64,000 bases of DNA from Fluviicola sp. (GTDB taxonomy: Bacteria > Bacteroidota > Bacteroidia > Flavobacteriales_D > Crocinitomicaceae), in contig JARWZO010000022.1 of assembly GCA_029866325.1 (NCBI GenBank), positions 32,689-96,688 of the forward strand. The letters run 5' to 3'. Under the pieces are notes generated by a model that saw only the letters and a list, made by a program, of their open reading frames with translations, was not told the origin of the DNA and searched no databases. Position 1 is the stretch's first letter. Each line of letters starts with the position of its first letter. Shown in pieces: positions 1 through 9,047 of the stretch. Position numbers and translations under genes: made by a program.

Positions 1-1258
1 CCGCGTTATCATTATCAAAGTAAATCTTTAAAATGTAAACGCCGTTTGTTAGTTTGTTGAGGTCAATATTCTTCTGATTGAACCCTGATTTAATCGGCAC
101 GTTGTCTTCCGAAACAACCACTTTTCCTCCGACATTGTAAAGTACAAACTTAGCTGTTGACTTTTTCTTGGCACTCAGTTTCACTTGGACTACATCATTC
201 TCAACATAATCGGAAATGAGTGTGAAATTGTTTTCATTTGAAACCGATTCATCCAAACTAATAATAGAAGAATAAGAAAAATCACCATTTTGATCAATCA
301 TTTTCAGTCGGTAATACACCGTTTTTGTATGATTGATGTCTTTGTAAGTATAACTGCACGGTCCATCTCCAGAAGAGCAGTTACCGTTTACCGAATGAAT
401 TTTAACAAACGATTCTTCGTCTCCCTCATAAGAACGTTCCAATTCGTAACGTGAAAAACTGCGTTCATTTTCAACATTCCACGACACATTGGTACCTGAT
501 GTTCCGCTTTTTTCCGCAGAAAAGTTCAATAAATCAACCGGAAGAGCAATGGGTGTTGTAAGTCTCACATCATCAATCGCAGCAGATGGATCTGTACCGG
601 AACCATTACCGTTGTTACGCCAGTGAAAACCAACTCGCACATTCGGGTTGTTGCTAAAAGCGGCAGGCAAGGCAAGCGTGTAAGTTGTCCATTGACCTTG
701 ACTATAGCCGTTACAAGCACCACAACAAACGCTGGTTAAACAATATTGATAGCCAACAGGCCAGGTAGCGCCATTGTCCGTGCTCAAACGCAATTGAAGT
801 CGGTCATCGGAACATCCTGCACTTCCGAAAGCGATAAAGTCAAATGAAAGCGTGATGACACCTGTATGAGTAAGTGTGCTTATTGTTGGTGATGTAGCTC
901 TTTTATAGGTGGCATTTGCAGCACCGGTTTCATTGAAACTAGCTCCCATATCTCCACCTCCGCCAGGATCGGCACCAATGTGTAAACTCGCGTCACCAAT
1001 ACAGCTTGAACCGCATCCTGGAGGAACTATTCCTTCTTCAGCGCAGCTAATGAACCAATCGTTTGGTGAACCTCCGGAAACTCCGCCATCATTATTCACA
1101 ATCGTCCAGCCATTCCACGTGTTGGCTAAACATCCACTGGCGCAACCATTGTTGAAATTATCCGACCAAATGACCGTTTGACCAAATGAATTGAGCCCGA
1201 AAAAAAGTGATAAGAAAAGTGTGAATAGCGAACCCTGAAGTTGAAACGTCGTTTTCAT
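1..1258 (-). CDS. T9SS-exported surface/secreted protein, 3' end outside window (partial)
   Basis: The frame opens at ATG 1258 and runs without a stop to the left edge, so 419 residues are visible and the last few are missing. It begins with a clear signal peptide (MKTTFQLQGSLFTLFLSLFF..SFGQ). The middle is Gly/Asn/Cys-rich, with many Cys around residues 70-160, as in secreted adhesion or carbohydrate-binding modules. The C-terminal ~80 residues (KFVLYNVGGKVV...NGVYILKIYFDN) match a type A T9SS sorting domain, so export across the outer membrane is expected. The catalytic or binding role is not recognised. It lies 15 bp downstream of the next minus-strand gene's stop and could be cotranscribed with it. 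Confidence 0.75.
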   Translation of the reverse strand, partial: MKTTFQLQGSLFTLFLSLFFGLNSFGQTVIWSDNFNNGCASGCLANTWNGWTIVNNDGGVSGGSPNDWFISCAEEGIVPPGCGSSCIGDASLHIGADPGGGGDMGASFNETGAANATYKRATSPTISTLTHTGVITLSFDFIAFGSAGCSDDRLQLRLSTDNGATWPVGYQYCLTSVCCGACNGYSQGQWTTYTLALPAAFSNNPNVRVGFHWRNNGNGSGTDPSAAIDDVRLTTPIALPVDLLNFSAEKSGTSGTNVSWNVENERSFSRYELERSYEGDEESFVKIHSVNGNCSSGDGPCSYTYKDINHTKTVYYRLKMIDQNGDFSYSSIISLDESVSNENNFTLISDYVENDVVQVKLSAKKKSTAKFVLYNVGGKVVVSEDNVPIKSGFNQKNIDLNKLTNGVYILKIYFDNDNA

Positions 1259-1273
1259 AAGCTTAGCAGTGAG

Positions 1274-2494
1274 TTACTTTTTGTAAATATATTGATTTAA
1301 ATAAAATAATACCAAATAGATTGAAAATGAAATAGTTAATGTGAAGAATATAACACTTGTTTCCATTCCCACCATAGGGGCTCTGAAAGCCATAAAACCG
1401 ATTAGTAGATAGCCGAACATCAAACCTGCTTGTAATAAGGGGGATAGATACGGTATATTGATAAAACGGAGTGGCTTTTCATACAGGAAAAAAAGCATTC
1501 CCCATGTAAAAAGCACGGCAAATAAGGTGTGGAAAGAAATACACGCACTGGTGCAAACAAGTGCCAATAACAGACCGTTTTGAATTGTGAAATCACCGGT
1601 ATCTTTTGTAAGATGCTGTTTTCCGAAATTTTCATAAGCAAACAACAACAGCCAAACAATCGCCAATAAAGGAAAATAGTAGAGCGTGGTAGGATCAAGC
1701 GTCCAGTTGGTAGGATAGGATTTTTGTGCCAGATAAGCTCCGAAAACAACCAGTGCAATTGAACCGAGTAGTCTGAGAATAATCGAGAAATCGAAAGTAA
1801 ACGAAATCATTTTTCGGTTGTAACGATACGCCAGAAATAGAAACAGACCGATGTCTAAGGTAAAAAGCAGGTAACTCGACGATTGATCATCCACCCCATA
1901 AGTGAGGTTAAATGCACTATTGATTTTCCCCAAAAAATAAGGAATAGCCCCTGATAGAAACAAAACAGTATAAATGGAAAAAGTTCCTGCCAAGGCGCGC
2001 CATATATTCCCCGTTTTGAGGTAAACGTAGTTAAAACTGGCAATCACCAGCAACACAATTTCTATCCGTATGCCCAATGTTGCCCCACGACTCAAACTGG
2101 CACCACCGATTGTAATATACGACCAAGCTATGTCTGAAAACGAATTCACAGAAAGGTAATTCATCTTCGAAAACTTGCCTTGTGAAATAAGCAAATCAAT
2201 GATCGGAGCGGTAAGCGCAATAGAAAAGCAACAAACAACGAGTTTCACAATCTGTTCCACATTTACCTTCGAGAATAAATGTAATTGCAGCATAAAAGCC
2301 TGTACGATAAACAAAAACCACAGACCTATATGCATTACGTCAGCTGCCTGAAACAGGCGGTTATTGGCATAGAACTCAAGGCAAAGACGAAGGCTTAAAA
2401 TGGCGATGAAGAGCAATAAATACCGTTTCAATGGAAGCGGATAGTCTTCTATTTTGGCTACTGTTTGCTTAAAAAACGATTGGATTTTTTGCAT
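1274..2494 (-). CDS. Polytopic membrane protein, last gene of UbiA/cyclase-repeat operon
   Basis: 406 residues, with about ten to eleven hydrophobic segments separated by short polar loops, beginning after a basic N-terminus (MQKIQSFFKQTVAKIEDY). No catalytic motif is recognised. It starts 6 bp after the stop of the lipoprotein gene and closes a four-gene minus-strand unit with a UbiA-like prenyltransferase and a secreted cyclase-repeat protein. By context it may handle or move a lipid product of that unit; this is inference. It could equally be an orphan integral membrane protein. Confidence 0.7.
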   Translation of the reverse strand: MQKIQSFFKQTVAKIEDYPLPLKRYLLLFIAILSLRLCLEFYANNRLFQAADVMHIGLWFLFIVQAFMLQLHLFSKVNVEQIVKLVVCCFSIALTAPIIDLLISQGKFSKMNYLSVNSFSDIAWSYITIGGASLSRGATLGIRIEIVLLVIASFNYVYLKTGNIWRALAGTFSIYTVLFLSGAIPYFLGKINSAFNLTYGVDDQSSSYLLFTLDIGLFLFLAYRYNRKMISFTFDFSIILRLLGSIALVVFGAYLAQKSYPTNWTLDPTTLYYFPLLAIVWLLLFAYENFGKQHLTKDTGDFTIQNGLLLALVCTSACISFHTLFAVLFTWGMLFFLYEKPLRFINIPYLSPLLQAGLMFGYLLIGFMAFRAPMVGMETSVIFFTLTISFSIYLVLFYLNQYIYKK

Positions 2495-2500
2495 GAATCA

Positions 2501-3457
2501 TCACAATATATACAGAATTCCGGTTCCCGCCAAGCGGTTCTTGATCAGAATGTCGACTGCTCTTACAGAAAAAGTGTTTTTGCTTAAAATCCGATTTTGT
2601 TCCTTGGGAGCTAATTGAATGGTAACATTATCAAATCCGTTTTCGGTCGTAAACTTCATTGTAAATGTACTTGAGGCCTGATTTTCGGGTTGTTTTAGGG
2701 TTTCAAAAATCGAATTAGGTTCAATGGAGTGGGGGGCGCCTTCCGGGAATGAAGAATAAATGGGAGTGATTTTTCCCAACGAATCGTACTGAAAGAAAAG
2801 ACTATAATTAGTTCCATCGATGCTACAATCGAGCCAGCAATAATTCCCTGTTGATTGCGAATCAAAAAGCGAAGTGCCGTTATCAAGTGTATGCAACATG
2901 AGCGTACTTGGTTCAGCAACTATTTCGTTATCCCAGCTGGTGATTTCTGATGAAATAGGTTCAATTGCATGGAGTTGAAATTCTGTACCGATGGCTTTGG
3001 TCTTAAATGGTTTTTGTGTCGGAAATTGAAGTTTGTAATCATCTTCTTCATTCTCAGCCAAATCTAAGTTTATGCCAATCGAATTACGGTCTATTGAAAA
3101 AACAAATGAACTGTTTCGATCACCCAGATTTCCCGGTTTTAAGAGTATTGGCAATTGATTTTCGTTGAGCAACAGTAAAGTGTCTATGAAATCAGAAAGG
3201 GAAAGCGCATATAGTCCTGAACGATCATAAATGCTAACAAAAGAGGTAAGTTGACGCTTGTTTTCATCAGAATGCTTCACGAGCAATACACTCAGATAAA
3301 GACTAGAACTATCTGCGTGTTTGGGAAAAGCTGAAAGAATATAAATCTTATCATTGCTTGAGTCGGGAGCTAAAAACAATTCCTGTGGTTTCAGTTTATT
3401 CACACCGCAACCAAAAAGAGTGAGCATCAAGAGCCAATAGCAAACCAATCTATTCAT
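2501..3457 (-). CDS. Lipoprotein of unknown function in UbiA operon
   Basis: 318 residues from ATG 3457. This start is preferred over the upstream ATG at 3481 because it gives a normal lipoprotein signal (MNRLVCYWLLMLTLFGC) with the lipobox Cys at position 17. It overlaps the end of the upstream gene by 8 bp, which implies translational coupling. The body is mostly beta-like, without recognised domain motifs. It probably sits in the envelope. Its family was not recognised; the function is tentatively tied to the neighbouring UbiA and cyclase-repeat genes. Confidence 0.7.
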   Translation of the reverse strand: MNRLVCYWLLMLTLFGCGVNKLKPQELFLAPDSSNDKIYILSAFPKHADSSSLYLSVLLVKHSDENKRQLTSFVSIYDRSGLYALSLSDFIDTLLLLNENQLPILLKPGNLGDRNSSFVFSIDRNSIGINLDLAENEEDDYKLQFPTQKPFKTKAIGTEFQLHAIEPISSEITSWDNEIVAEPSTLMLHTLDNGTSLFDSQSTGNYCWLDCSIDGTNYSLFFQYDSLGKITPIYSSFPEGAPHSIEPNSIFETLKQPENQASSTFTMKFTTENGFDNVTIQLAPKEQNRILSKNTFSVRAVDILIKNRLAGTGILYIL

Positions 3458-4463
3458 CTCGGAAAGTGTTTTGCGCCGCAATCATCAACTTTAGGGTTAA
3501 TGCTGTTGTAATGAGGTATTCCCGTTTCTTGTAGCGTTCGTTCGGAATGGGGAAAAAGCCGCCTTCCCATGAACCGTTCGATAGTTGTTTGCTGAGCAAG
3601 AAAGAGATGCCTTTATAAAATGCTTTTTGAGAAAGTTCATCGGCTTCTTCTTGCAAACAACTGAGCATAAACGCGGTTTGTAATTCAGCCGATACATGGT
3701 TTGTTTGTTCATTTTCTGCGACATACCAACTCCCGTTTTCCAATTGGCTTTTCAGAATAAATGCTTTTGCTTTTTCAAACGTAATTGCTCCGGAAGGGCA
3801 TTTTTTGATGGACGGAAGACATTGCCAGAGCGCATAACCCGGACAATTGTAATATTCCCATGTTTGTCCCCAAGACCCGTTTTCCAACTGACTACTGATG
3901 AGAAACAACTCTGCATCCAACTTTCTGGAAGAATTGAAGTGTAAGGCCGAATACAAGTTGAGCACAAAACCGGTTACGGATGGAAAATCAGTTTTATCGA
4001 GTACATCCGGATTTCCAACTTTCCACGAACCGTTTTTTTCCTGCAATTGCTCAATTGTCTTTAATCGCTGTAGTAAACTTAAGCTATCTGTTGATTGTAA
4101 TCGTGCCAACAAGCGGATGTACAAGGCTGAAGTTTCAATGCAATAATTGCGCGAGCATTTTACGTTGTGACACACCAATCCTTGTTCGGTTTCAAGCGAT
4201 TGAAGCCATGTGATAGCACGTTGAATGGTCGAATCGGTGGCAGGAAATTGATCCAATAAAGCATCAGCAACCAAAATCGTTTCCCAAATACTAAACAAGG
4301 TGTTGGTGGAATCGTTGATAGATCCTGATTCCGTTTGTGCCTGTTTCAAAAAGGTCGACGCCTTCTCGGATGAAACAATAAGTGCATTCTTCGTAATCTG
4401 ACCACGAACCGTTAACGAAAGATTCATGAGTAGCAACAAAAGAAATACGGTTCGTTTTTTCAC
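3450..4463 (-). CDS. Secreted prenyltransferase/squalene-oxidase-repeat (alpha-alpha toroid) protein
   Basis: 337 residues with a signal peptide (MKKRTVFLLLLLMNLSLTVRGQ). At least four QLxxNGSW-type repeats are visible, near residues 138-145, 191-197, 239-245 and 292-298, spaced about 50 apart. They are the hallmark of the (alpha/alpha)6 barrel of squalene/hopene cyclases and related proteins. The DxDD acid motif of true class II terpene cyclases is not seen. Cys97, Cys102 and Cys107 cluster in one inter-repeat loop. Export plus the lost acid suggests a binding protein or a different chemistry in the periplasm. It starts 4 bp after the UbiA-like gene and overlaps the downstream lipoprotein gene. 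Confidence 0.75.
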   Translation of the reverse strand: MKKRTVFLLLLLMNLSLTVRGQITKNALIVSSEKASTFLKQAQTESGSINDSTNTLFSIWETILVADALLDQFPATDSTIQRAITWLQSLETEQGLVCHNVKCSRNYCIETSALYIRLLARLQSTDSLSLLQRLKTIEQLQEKNGSWKVGNPDVLDKTDFPSVTGFVLNLYSALHFNSSRKLDAELFLISSQLENGSWGQTWEYYNCPGYALWQCLPSIKKCPSGAITFEKAKAFILKSQLENGSWYVAENEQTNHVSAELQTAFMLSCLQEEADELSQKAFYKGISFLLSKQLSNGSWEGGFFPIPNERYKKREYLITTALTLKLMIAAQNTFRDE

Positions 4464-4467
4464 GGTA

Positions 4468-5388
4468 TTAATGGATGTATGGTCGAATCAACAACAACAG
4501 TATCAGACCCAAAAACAGGCTGTTATGCAATAAAAATAAGGGTTTTTCCTGATATGGTTTCCGAAAAATTAAGTAGATATGTACCGAAACGGTTAAGAGA
4601 AGCAGCAAACCGATCAGCAATGAATGAAAATAGAAATACACATAGATGTAAGCTGATGCCGTAAACAAAGCGATGAGTAATTTTGCAGTTGGTTCACCCC
4701 AAATGACTGGAATAGTTCTTATTCCGGCAATCCGATCACCGGCTGTGTCTTTCAAATCAATGAAATTGGCCATTAAAGAAACCGGAACCAAGATGAAAAC
4801 GATCCAGAAAATTGGAAATTCAGTCAATTTACCACCGCTAATAAGAAAGCCGCAAACTGCTGAAATCAACGAGTTGATACCAATCAAAAACTTGGCTAAA
4901 AACACAAAACGTTTGATCTTAAAAGGTTTGCATGAATAAACGTAATACACTGCTGAAATTCCGACAATTGCCAACAACATGAACACATTCGCACAAGCAG
5001 CCACCACCAACGAAATTACCAAACTCAAAAAAGCTACGCGCAGGTATCGTTGCGGATTGACAGTTCCTTTCACCAAAGGTCGATTAACATTGGTTATTTT
5101 ATCAATTTCCAGATCTTCTTTGTTGTTGGTTGCGATGGCAAAAACGGCGGCGTAAGTAAGCGCAATAAAATACAAAGGCAACTTGATCCATGTTAAAGAA
5201 GACACTTGTTCCAGCTGCGTAATGGAGGAATGATGAACCACAAAACCGAAGAGGAACAATACGAAATAATGAAAAATTCGACCCAAACGCAGATCGAGCC
5301 ATAATTCCCGGAAGAAAGCCGGATTGAGAACTGCATGTATTCCTGCCGGAACCAATGAAATGAGCAGAAGAATAATCGGATACAGCAT
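4468..5388 (-). CDS. UbiA-family prenyltransferase-like membrane protein
   Basis: 306 residues with about nine membrane helices. Both Asp-rich motifs of the UbiA superfamily are present: NxxxDxxxD at residues 88-96 (N88, D92, D96) and DxxxD at 214-218. Known members transfer a prenyl group from a prenyl diphosphate to an aromatic or lipid acceptor in the inner membrane. The acceptor here cannot be read from sequence. It is the first gene of the operon, followed after 4 bp by the cyclase-repeat protein. The context differs from menaquinone or heme O operons, since no men, cox or ctaB partners are present. Confidence 0.85.
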   Translation of the reverse strand: MLYPIILLLISLVPAGIHAVLNPAFFRELWLDLRLGRIFHYFVLFLFGFVVHHSSITQLEQVSSLTWIKLPLYFIALTYAAVFAIATNNKEDLEIDKITNVNRPLVKGTVNPQRYLRVAFLSLVISLVVAACANVFMLLAIVGISAVYYVYSCKPFKIKRFVFLAKFLIGINSLISAVCGFLISGGKLTEFPIFWIVFILVPVSLMANFIDLKDTAGDRIAGIRTIPVIWGEPTAKLLIALFTASAYIYVYFYFHSLLIGLLLLLTVSVHIYLIFRKPYQEKPLFLLHNSLFLGLILLLLIRPYIH

Positions 5389-5629
5389 AAACCGTTAAAT
5401 GATTCTTGAATGAATGAAGCCTTCATTTGCGACGGGTAAATATAAGGAAGTTCTAATGAGATTGTATTGACGGATAAAAAGCGCGAAAAGTGAATCGCAA
5501 TGATCAGAGAGATTAGCCTACAATTAAGTCGTTTCCAGTAAATTGTTAGATTGATTTTTCAACAATTCAATTTTGTTTGCTACGAATTCTGACAATTTTC
5601 TTTTCTTCGTTACAACCAAAAACAATAGA

Positions 5630-6262
5630 ATGATTTCATGCTCACATTGCAATCACTCCAATCAGACCGATGCATCATATTGCAGTCGTTGTGGTAATTG
5701 GCTAGGAGATTCACCTCGTAAATCAGCGGAGCCGTCTAAATCGCTGTTTAGTCGAATGCCTTCATGGCTAACTGCCATTATTGTGATTCTTGGTTTCCTT
5801 GCAATTATTGCATTTTTTATTTTGTTGGTTGCCAGCATTTCAACATTTGAAGGATTTGCCAGCCTGATATTTTTAACCATCGGTATCTTCGTGTTCATAG
5901 TGTTCCCGTTGCGACGAAAAGTAAAAACAAATTCGGGAAAGTCGATTTTAGGTGCTGTAGTAGTGTTTTATGCACTGATGGGAGGAGTCATTGATCAAAC
6001 CGGAAATCTGGTGTACAACAAACCGGTGGAATTGTGCAATTGTGATGAAGGAACCAGCTTGGATCGTAAAACAGATGTCACGCATCCTTACGGAGGAAAG
6101 ACAGTTTACACCCAAGATTTCACCTGTTATGACCAACAAGGAAATGTGGTTAAACAAATCAATCTCGTTTGGGTATTACTCATTCGTTTTGCAGAGTATA
6201 TTGTCCTTGCATTGTTGTTGATCGGACTTCAACGATTGATTGCAGAATTGAGGTCGAAATAG
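5630..6262 (+). CDS. Zinc-ribbon membrane protein
   Basis: 210 residues from ATG 5630. An in-frame upstream start at 5573 would put 19 hydrophobic residues before the zinc ribbon and is less likely. Residues 4-24 hold two CxxC knuckles (CSHC, CSRC), a typical zinc-ribbon head. It is followed by a Pro/Ser linker, two adjacent membrane helices (about 45-100), further hydrophobic segments, and a C-terminal helix. Proteins of this plan are common and mostly uncharacterised. The gene stands alone between divergent and same-strand neighbours. Confidence 0.7.
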   Translation: MISCSHCNHSNQTDASYCSRCGNWLGDSPRKSAEPSKSLFSRMPSWLTAIIVILGFLAIIAFFILLVASISTFEGFASLIFLTIGIFVFIVFPLRRKVKTNSGKSILGAVVVFYALMGGVIDQTGNLVYNKPVELCNCDEGTSLDRKTDVTHPYGGKTVYTQDFTCYDQQGNVVKQINLVWVLLIRFAEYIVLALLLIGLQRLIAELRSK

Positions 6263-6525
6263 AAACGATTGCTACCCATCTTTCAGTCTGTGGTATTTAC
6301 TTTCGAATGAATAGAAATCCAGAGTATAATCCGATCAATTGAAGATTCGTTTTCCAATTCATTTTTCGAACCTGATTTTGATATTTCCGATAAACGTTTC
6401 TATCGGCCTGTCCGCCTCGGGCGTGGTTAGAAACGTTTATGACACTGTAAATACTGGGATTCAGTTAAAAACAGTCCGAAATTGCACGATTTGTTTCACC
6501 ATTTACCACCTCAAATTAAAAACCG

Positions 6526-6533
6526 TACCTTTG
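6526..6533 (+). promoter_or_regulatory. TAnnTTTG -7 element, 6 nt before NYN-LOTUS start
   Basis: TACCTTTG matches the Bacteroidetes sigma-A -7 consensus exactly. It ends 6 nt before ATG 6540, so the transcript would be leaderless or nearly so. No clear -33 TTG lies at the standard distance. Confidence 0.5.
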
Positions 6534-6539
6534 AGTAAC

Positions 6540-7301
6540 ATGGAATCAACAAAAGAATTAAAATTAGCCGTGCTCATCGATGCCGATAACGTTCCTTATG
6601 CCAATGTGAAGGAAATGTTTGAAGAAATCGCCAAATACGGAACCCCGACTTTTAAGCGCATTTATGCCGACTGGACCAAACCGACCGTTTCCGGCTGGAA
6701 AAAGGTGCTGCTCGAAAATGCAATCACACCTATACAACAATACAGTTATAGTACCGGTAAAAATGCTTCAGATAGTGCGTTGATCATTGATGCGATGGAT
6801 ATTTTGTACACCGGAAAAGTTGACGGTTTTTGCATCGTTTCGAGTGATAGCGATTTTACGCGATTGGCAACCCGTTTGCGTGAAGCCGGCATGAAAGTGA
6901 TCGGAATAGGAGAGAAGAAGACCCTGAATCCGTTCATTACAGCGTGCGATAAGTTCATTTACCTGGAAATTCTAAAACCTCAGGTTGCAGCTCAGGTTGA
7001 AAACGATCCGAAGAAAGTAGCCTTGAATACACCGACTCCGGCACGCGAACCGTTAAGCAAAATCGATCCGGAAATCATCAAATTATTCAACGATAGTATT
7101 GTAGATCTGGCTGATGAAGACGGTTGGACATTCTTGGGTGAATTGGGGAACCTGGTTTTGAAAAAGAAATCGGATTTTGATCCGCGGAATTACGGTTTTT
7201 CTAAGATGTTGCCACTCATCAAAAGCATGAATACCTTTGAAATAGATGAGCGAACAACCAATAAAAGTCACGTGAAACACATATACCTGCGAAGGAAGTA
7301 G
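6540..7301 (+). CDS. NYN-domain nuclease-like protein with C-terminal LOTUS/OST-HTH domain
   Basis: 253 residues from ATG 6540. A longer frame from 6339 crosses the promoter motif at 6526 and lacks coding character. Residues 8-150 form a NYN (PIN-like) domain: the IDADN motif (D14, D16, N17), D78/D84 and SSDSDF (D103, D105) supply the metal-binding acids. Residues ~175-250 match a LOTUS/OST-HTH RNA-binding domain. Known NYN-LOTUS proteins are presumed ribonucleases acting on structured RNA. The next gene begins 1 bp after its stop, so they form an operon with a secreted protein and a GNAT. Confidence 0.85.
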   Translation: MESTKELKLAVLIDADNVPYANVKEMFEEIAKYGTPTFKRIYADWTKPTVSGWKKVLLENAITPIQQYSYSTGKNASDSALIIDAMDILYTGKVDGFCIVSSDSDFTRLATRLREAGMKVIGIGEKKTLNPFITACDKFIYLEILKPQVAAQVENDPKKVALNTPTPAREPLSKIDPEIIKLFNDSIVDLADEDGWTFLGELGNLVLKKKSDFDPRNYGFSKMLPLIKSMNTFEIDERTTNKSHVKHIYLRRK

Positions 7302-7302
7302 T

Positions 7303-7938
7303 ATGGTGAGGGCGTGCTTGATCGGATTGATGATACTTGCAGTTCAAGGACACCTTTTGGCTCAGGATTCGACAAAAACAGAACTGTATCTCGGACATTT
7401 TTTAGAAGATTCGTCAACGATTGTTTATCCGTTGAAATCCGGACCAATCAAAGTTGCTCCAATACAGGAATCGAAACACAAGGTAGAGATACGATTGTTT
7501 ACCTATCGGTCATTCCACAAGTATGATATGATCATCCTGACTTTTGATACTTATTGGTCAATGCACTTTTGTGCTCCAAAAAAGTTCATTGATTCAACTG
7601 TTTTTACGGAGGTAGAAAGAACTGATTTGGATAGTGTTTTCGCGGTTTTAGTGACCAATAAGGTCTTTTCACTTCCGGATGATGATTCCATTATGCAAGA
7701 AAAAAGTGTATTAATATTTGAACCGGAAGCAAACGATGAAGCATTTTATGGAATGGCTTCTGATATGGTGATTGACGGGAACCATTATTGGCTTGAATAC
7801 AAAGTTGGCCCCTATTTCAGAAGGTACCATTACGGAAACCCTGAATTGATGAATGATTTTGGTCCTTTTGTAGAAGAATACCAATTGTTTACAAATATTC
7901 TCACACTTTTACATTCACTAATTCCTGATGGTAAATAA
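7303..7938 (+). CDS. Secreted protein of unknown function
   Basis: 211 residues with a signal peptide (MVRACLIGLMILAVQGHLLAQ). The remainder is soluble and acidic, with no recognised motif. It lies 1 bp after the NYN-LOTUS stop and overlaps the GNAT gene by 11 bp, so all three are probably read from one transcript. No membrane anchor or sorting domain is visible, which suggests a periplasmic location. Function unknown. Confidence 0.7.
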   Translation: MVRACLIGLMILAVQGHLLAQDSTKTELYLGHFLEDSSTIVYPLKSGPIKVAPIQESKHKVEIRLFTYRSFHKYDMIILTFDTYWSMHFCAPKKFIDSTVFTEVERTDLDSVFAVLVTNKVFSLPDDDSIMQEKSVLIFEPEANDEAFYGMASDMVIDGNHYWLEYKVGPYFRRYHYGNPELMNDFGPFVEEYQLFTNILTLLHSLIPDGK

Positions 7939-8434
7939 CCTCATATACAGAACGGCAACTTCTGCCGATAAACCGCAACTGATCGAATTGGGCCTATTGG
8001 CCTATGGTCAGTTCAAAGATCAGCTTGGATTCGATAATTGGGAAGAAATGAGGCAGAGTATCATCAGCGAAGCCAATTGGTACTGGATGTTCGCCAAATC
8101 AATCCCAATCGTTGCGGTTGACGGTGATCGCATTGCAGGAATGGCTTTTCTATTTCTCAGCGGGAATCCGTGGCAAGTGTATCCGGCTCATTGGAGCTAC
8201 ATTCGGTTTGTTGGTGTGCACCCCGATTACGAAGGACGAGGAATAGGAACAAAATTGACCAATTGGTGCATCGAAAAAGCGAAGGAGGAAGGCGAGAAAA
8301 CAATAGCCCTCCACACGTCTGAACTAATGCTCGGAGCACAACATATCTACAAAGGACTCGGATTTAAACAGATCGAAAAATTACCTGACCGCTTCGGAAT
8401 CAGTTATTGGTTATTTCGACTGGATTTAGCCTAA
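7928..8434 (+). CDS. GNAT-family N-acetyltransferase
   Basis: 168 residues. The acetyl-CoA binding signature is clear near residues 95-112 (VGVHPDYEGRGIGTKL, the RGxGxxL-type motif A). It is followed by the alpha-4/beta-6 segment ending in YKGLGFKQIE, typical of small GNATs. The substrate cannot be told. It overlaps the preceding secreted-protein gene by 11 bp. The convergent neighbour ends 27 bp downstream. Confidence 0.85.
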   Translation: MVNNLIYRTATSADKPQLIELGLLAYGQFKDQLGFDNWEEMRQSIISEANWYWMFAKSIPIVAVDGDRIAGMAFLFLSGNPWQVYPAHWSYIRFVGVHPDYEGRGIGTKLTNWCIEKAKEEGEKTIALHTSELMLGAQHIYKGLGFKQIEKLPDRFGISYWLFRLDLA

Positions 8435-8461
8435 AACACAAGCCCTTATTCTGAACTCATG

Positions 8462-8950
8462 TTACGCTATTAGCATCAGGAAAGTAACATCATCGCCACT
8501 GTTTTCAGCAGCAATCGGTAAAAAGAGGTACCACAACAATGCATCGAAAAAGTGATCTGTTGTTTCAGATGAGGTGATTTTCACAGCAATTTTCCCATCA
8601 ACGGTTTCCAGACCATAGGCCATTAGTTCGACATCGTCTTCTTTGATTACCCATTCCGCTAACGGATTGTTTCGAGCAGAAATACGGTGCTTTTTTCCGT
8701 TGTAATCCATCGTATATGACTTGGAGTACCATTTGGTGGGATAAATTTCTGCAACGGAAAGGTCCTGTTGGTCGGTGATAGAAATAGACGATTTCCAAAA
8801 TCCGGCTCGTTTGATCGTGAACGATTGAGCTTGCATCTGAACTACTGCTTTTCTTTCCATCTTGGCTTGAGCAATATTCATGACGCCTATTTGTTGATCA
8901 TTCACAAGAAATTCGTAAACACCTTCTTGTGTTTTTTTCCACTGTTTCAT
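8462..8950 (-). CDS. Small cytosolic protein, possibly LURP-one/tubby-like fold
   Basis: 162 residues, no signal peptide. The pattern of short beta strands around an extended core (FTIKRAGFWKSSISI..., ...YTMDYNGKKHRI...) and a hydrophobic C-terminal helix (HFFDALLWYLFLPIAA) resembles phospholipid-scramblase/LURP-one-like proteins, but this is weak. It is monocistronic, convergent with the GNAT gene. Function unknown. Confidence 0.65.
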   Translation of the reverse strand: MKQWKKTQEGVYEFLVNDQQIGVMNIAQAKMERKAVVQMQAQSFTIKRAGFWKSSISITDQQDLSVAEIYPTKWYSKSYTMDYNGKKHRISARNNPLAEWVIKEDDVELMAYGLETVDGKIAVKITSSETTDHFFDALLWYLFLPIAAENSGDDVTFLMLIA

Positions 8951-9047
8951 GATTGTTTCAGTTATTATTCCATTGAAATTAGTGATTTTTCAAACTGCTT
9001 TCTGAGTTTAATAATTTCATAATATTATGAGTGATTGGGAAGGCTAA

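Noticed and set aside
909..1181. 90-residue plus-strand open frame
   Set aside because: Antisense to the T9SS gene at 1-1258, low complexity Pro/Ser composition, no start context; a shadow frame.
6339..6539. N-terminal extension of the NYN-LOTUS protein
   Set aside because: The 67 extra residues have no domain character and the frame crosses the predicted promoter at 6526-6533.
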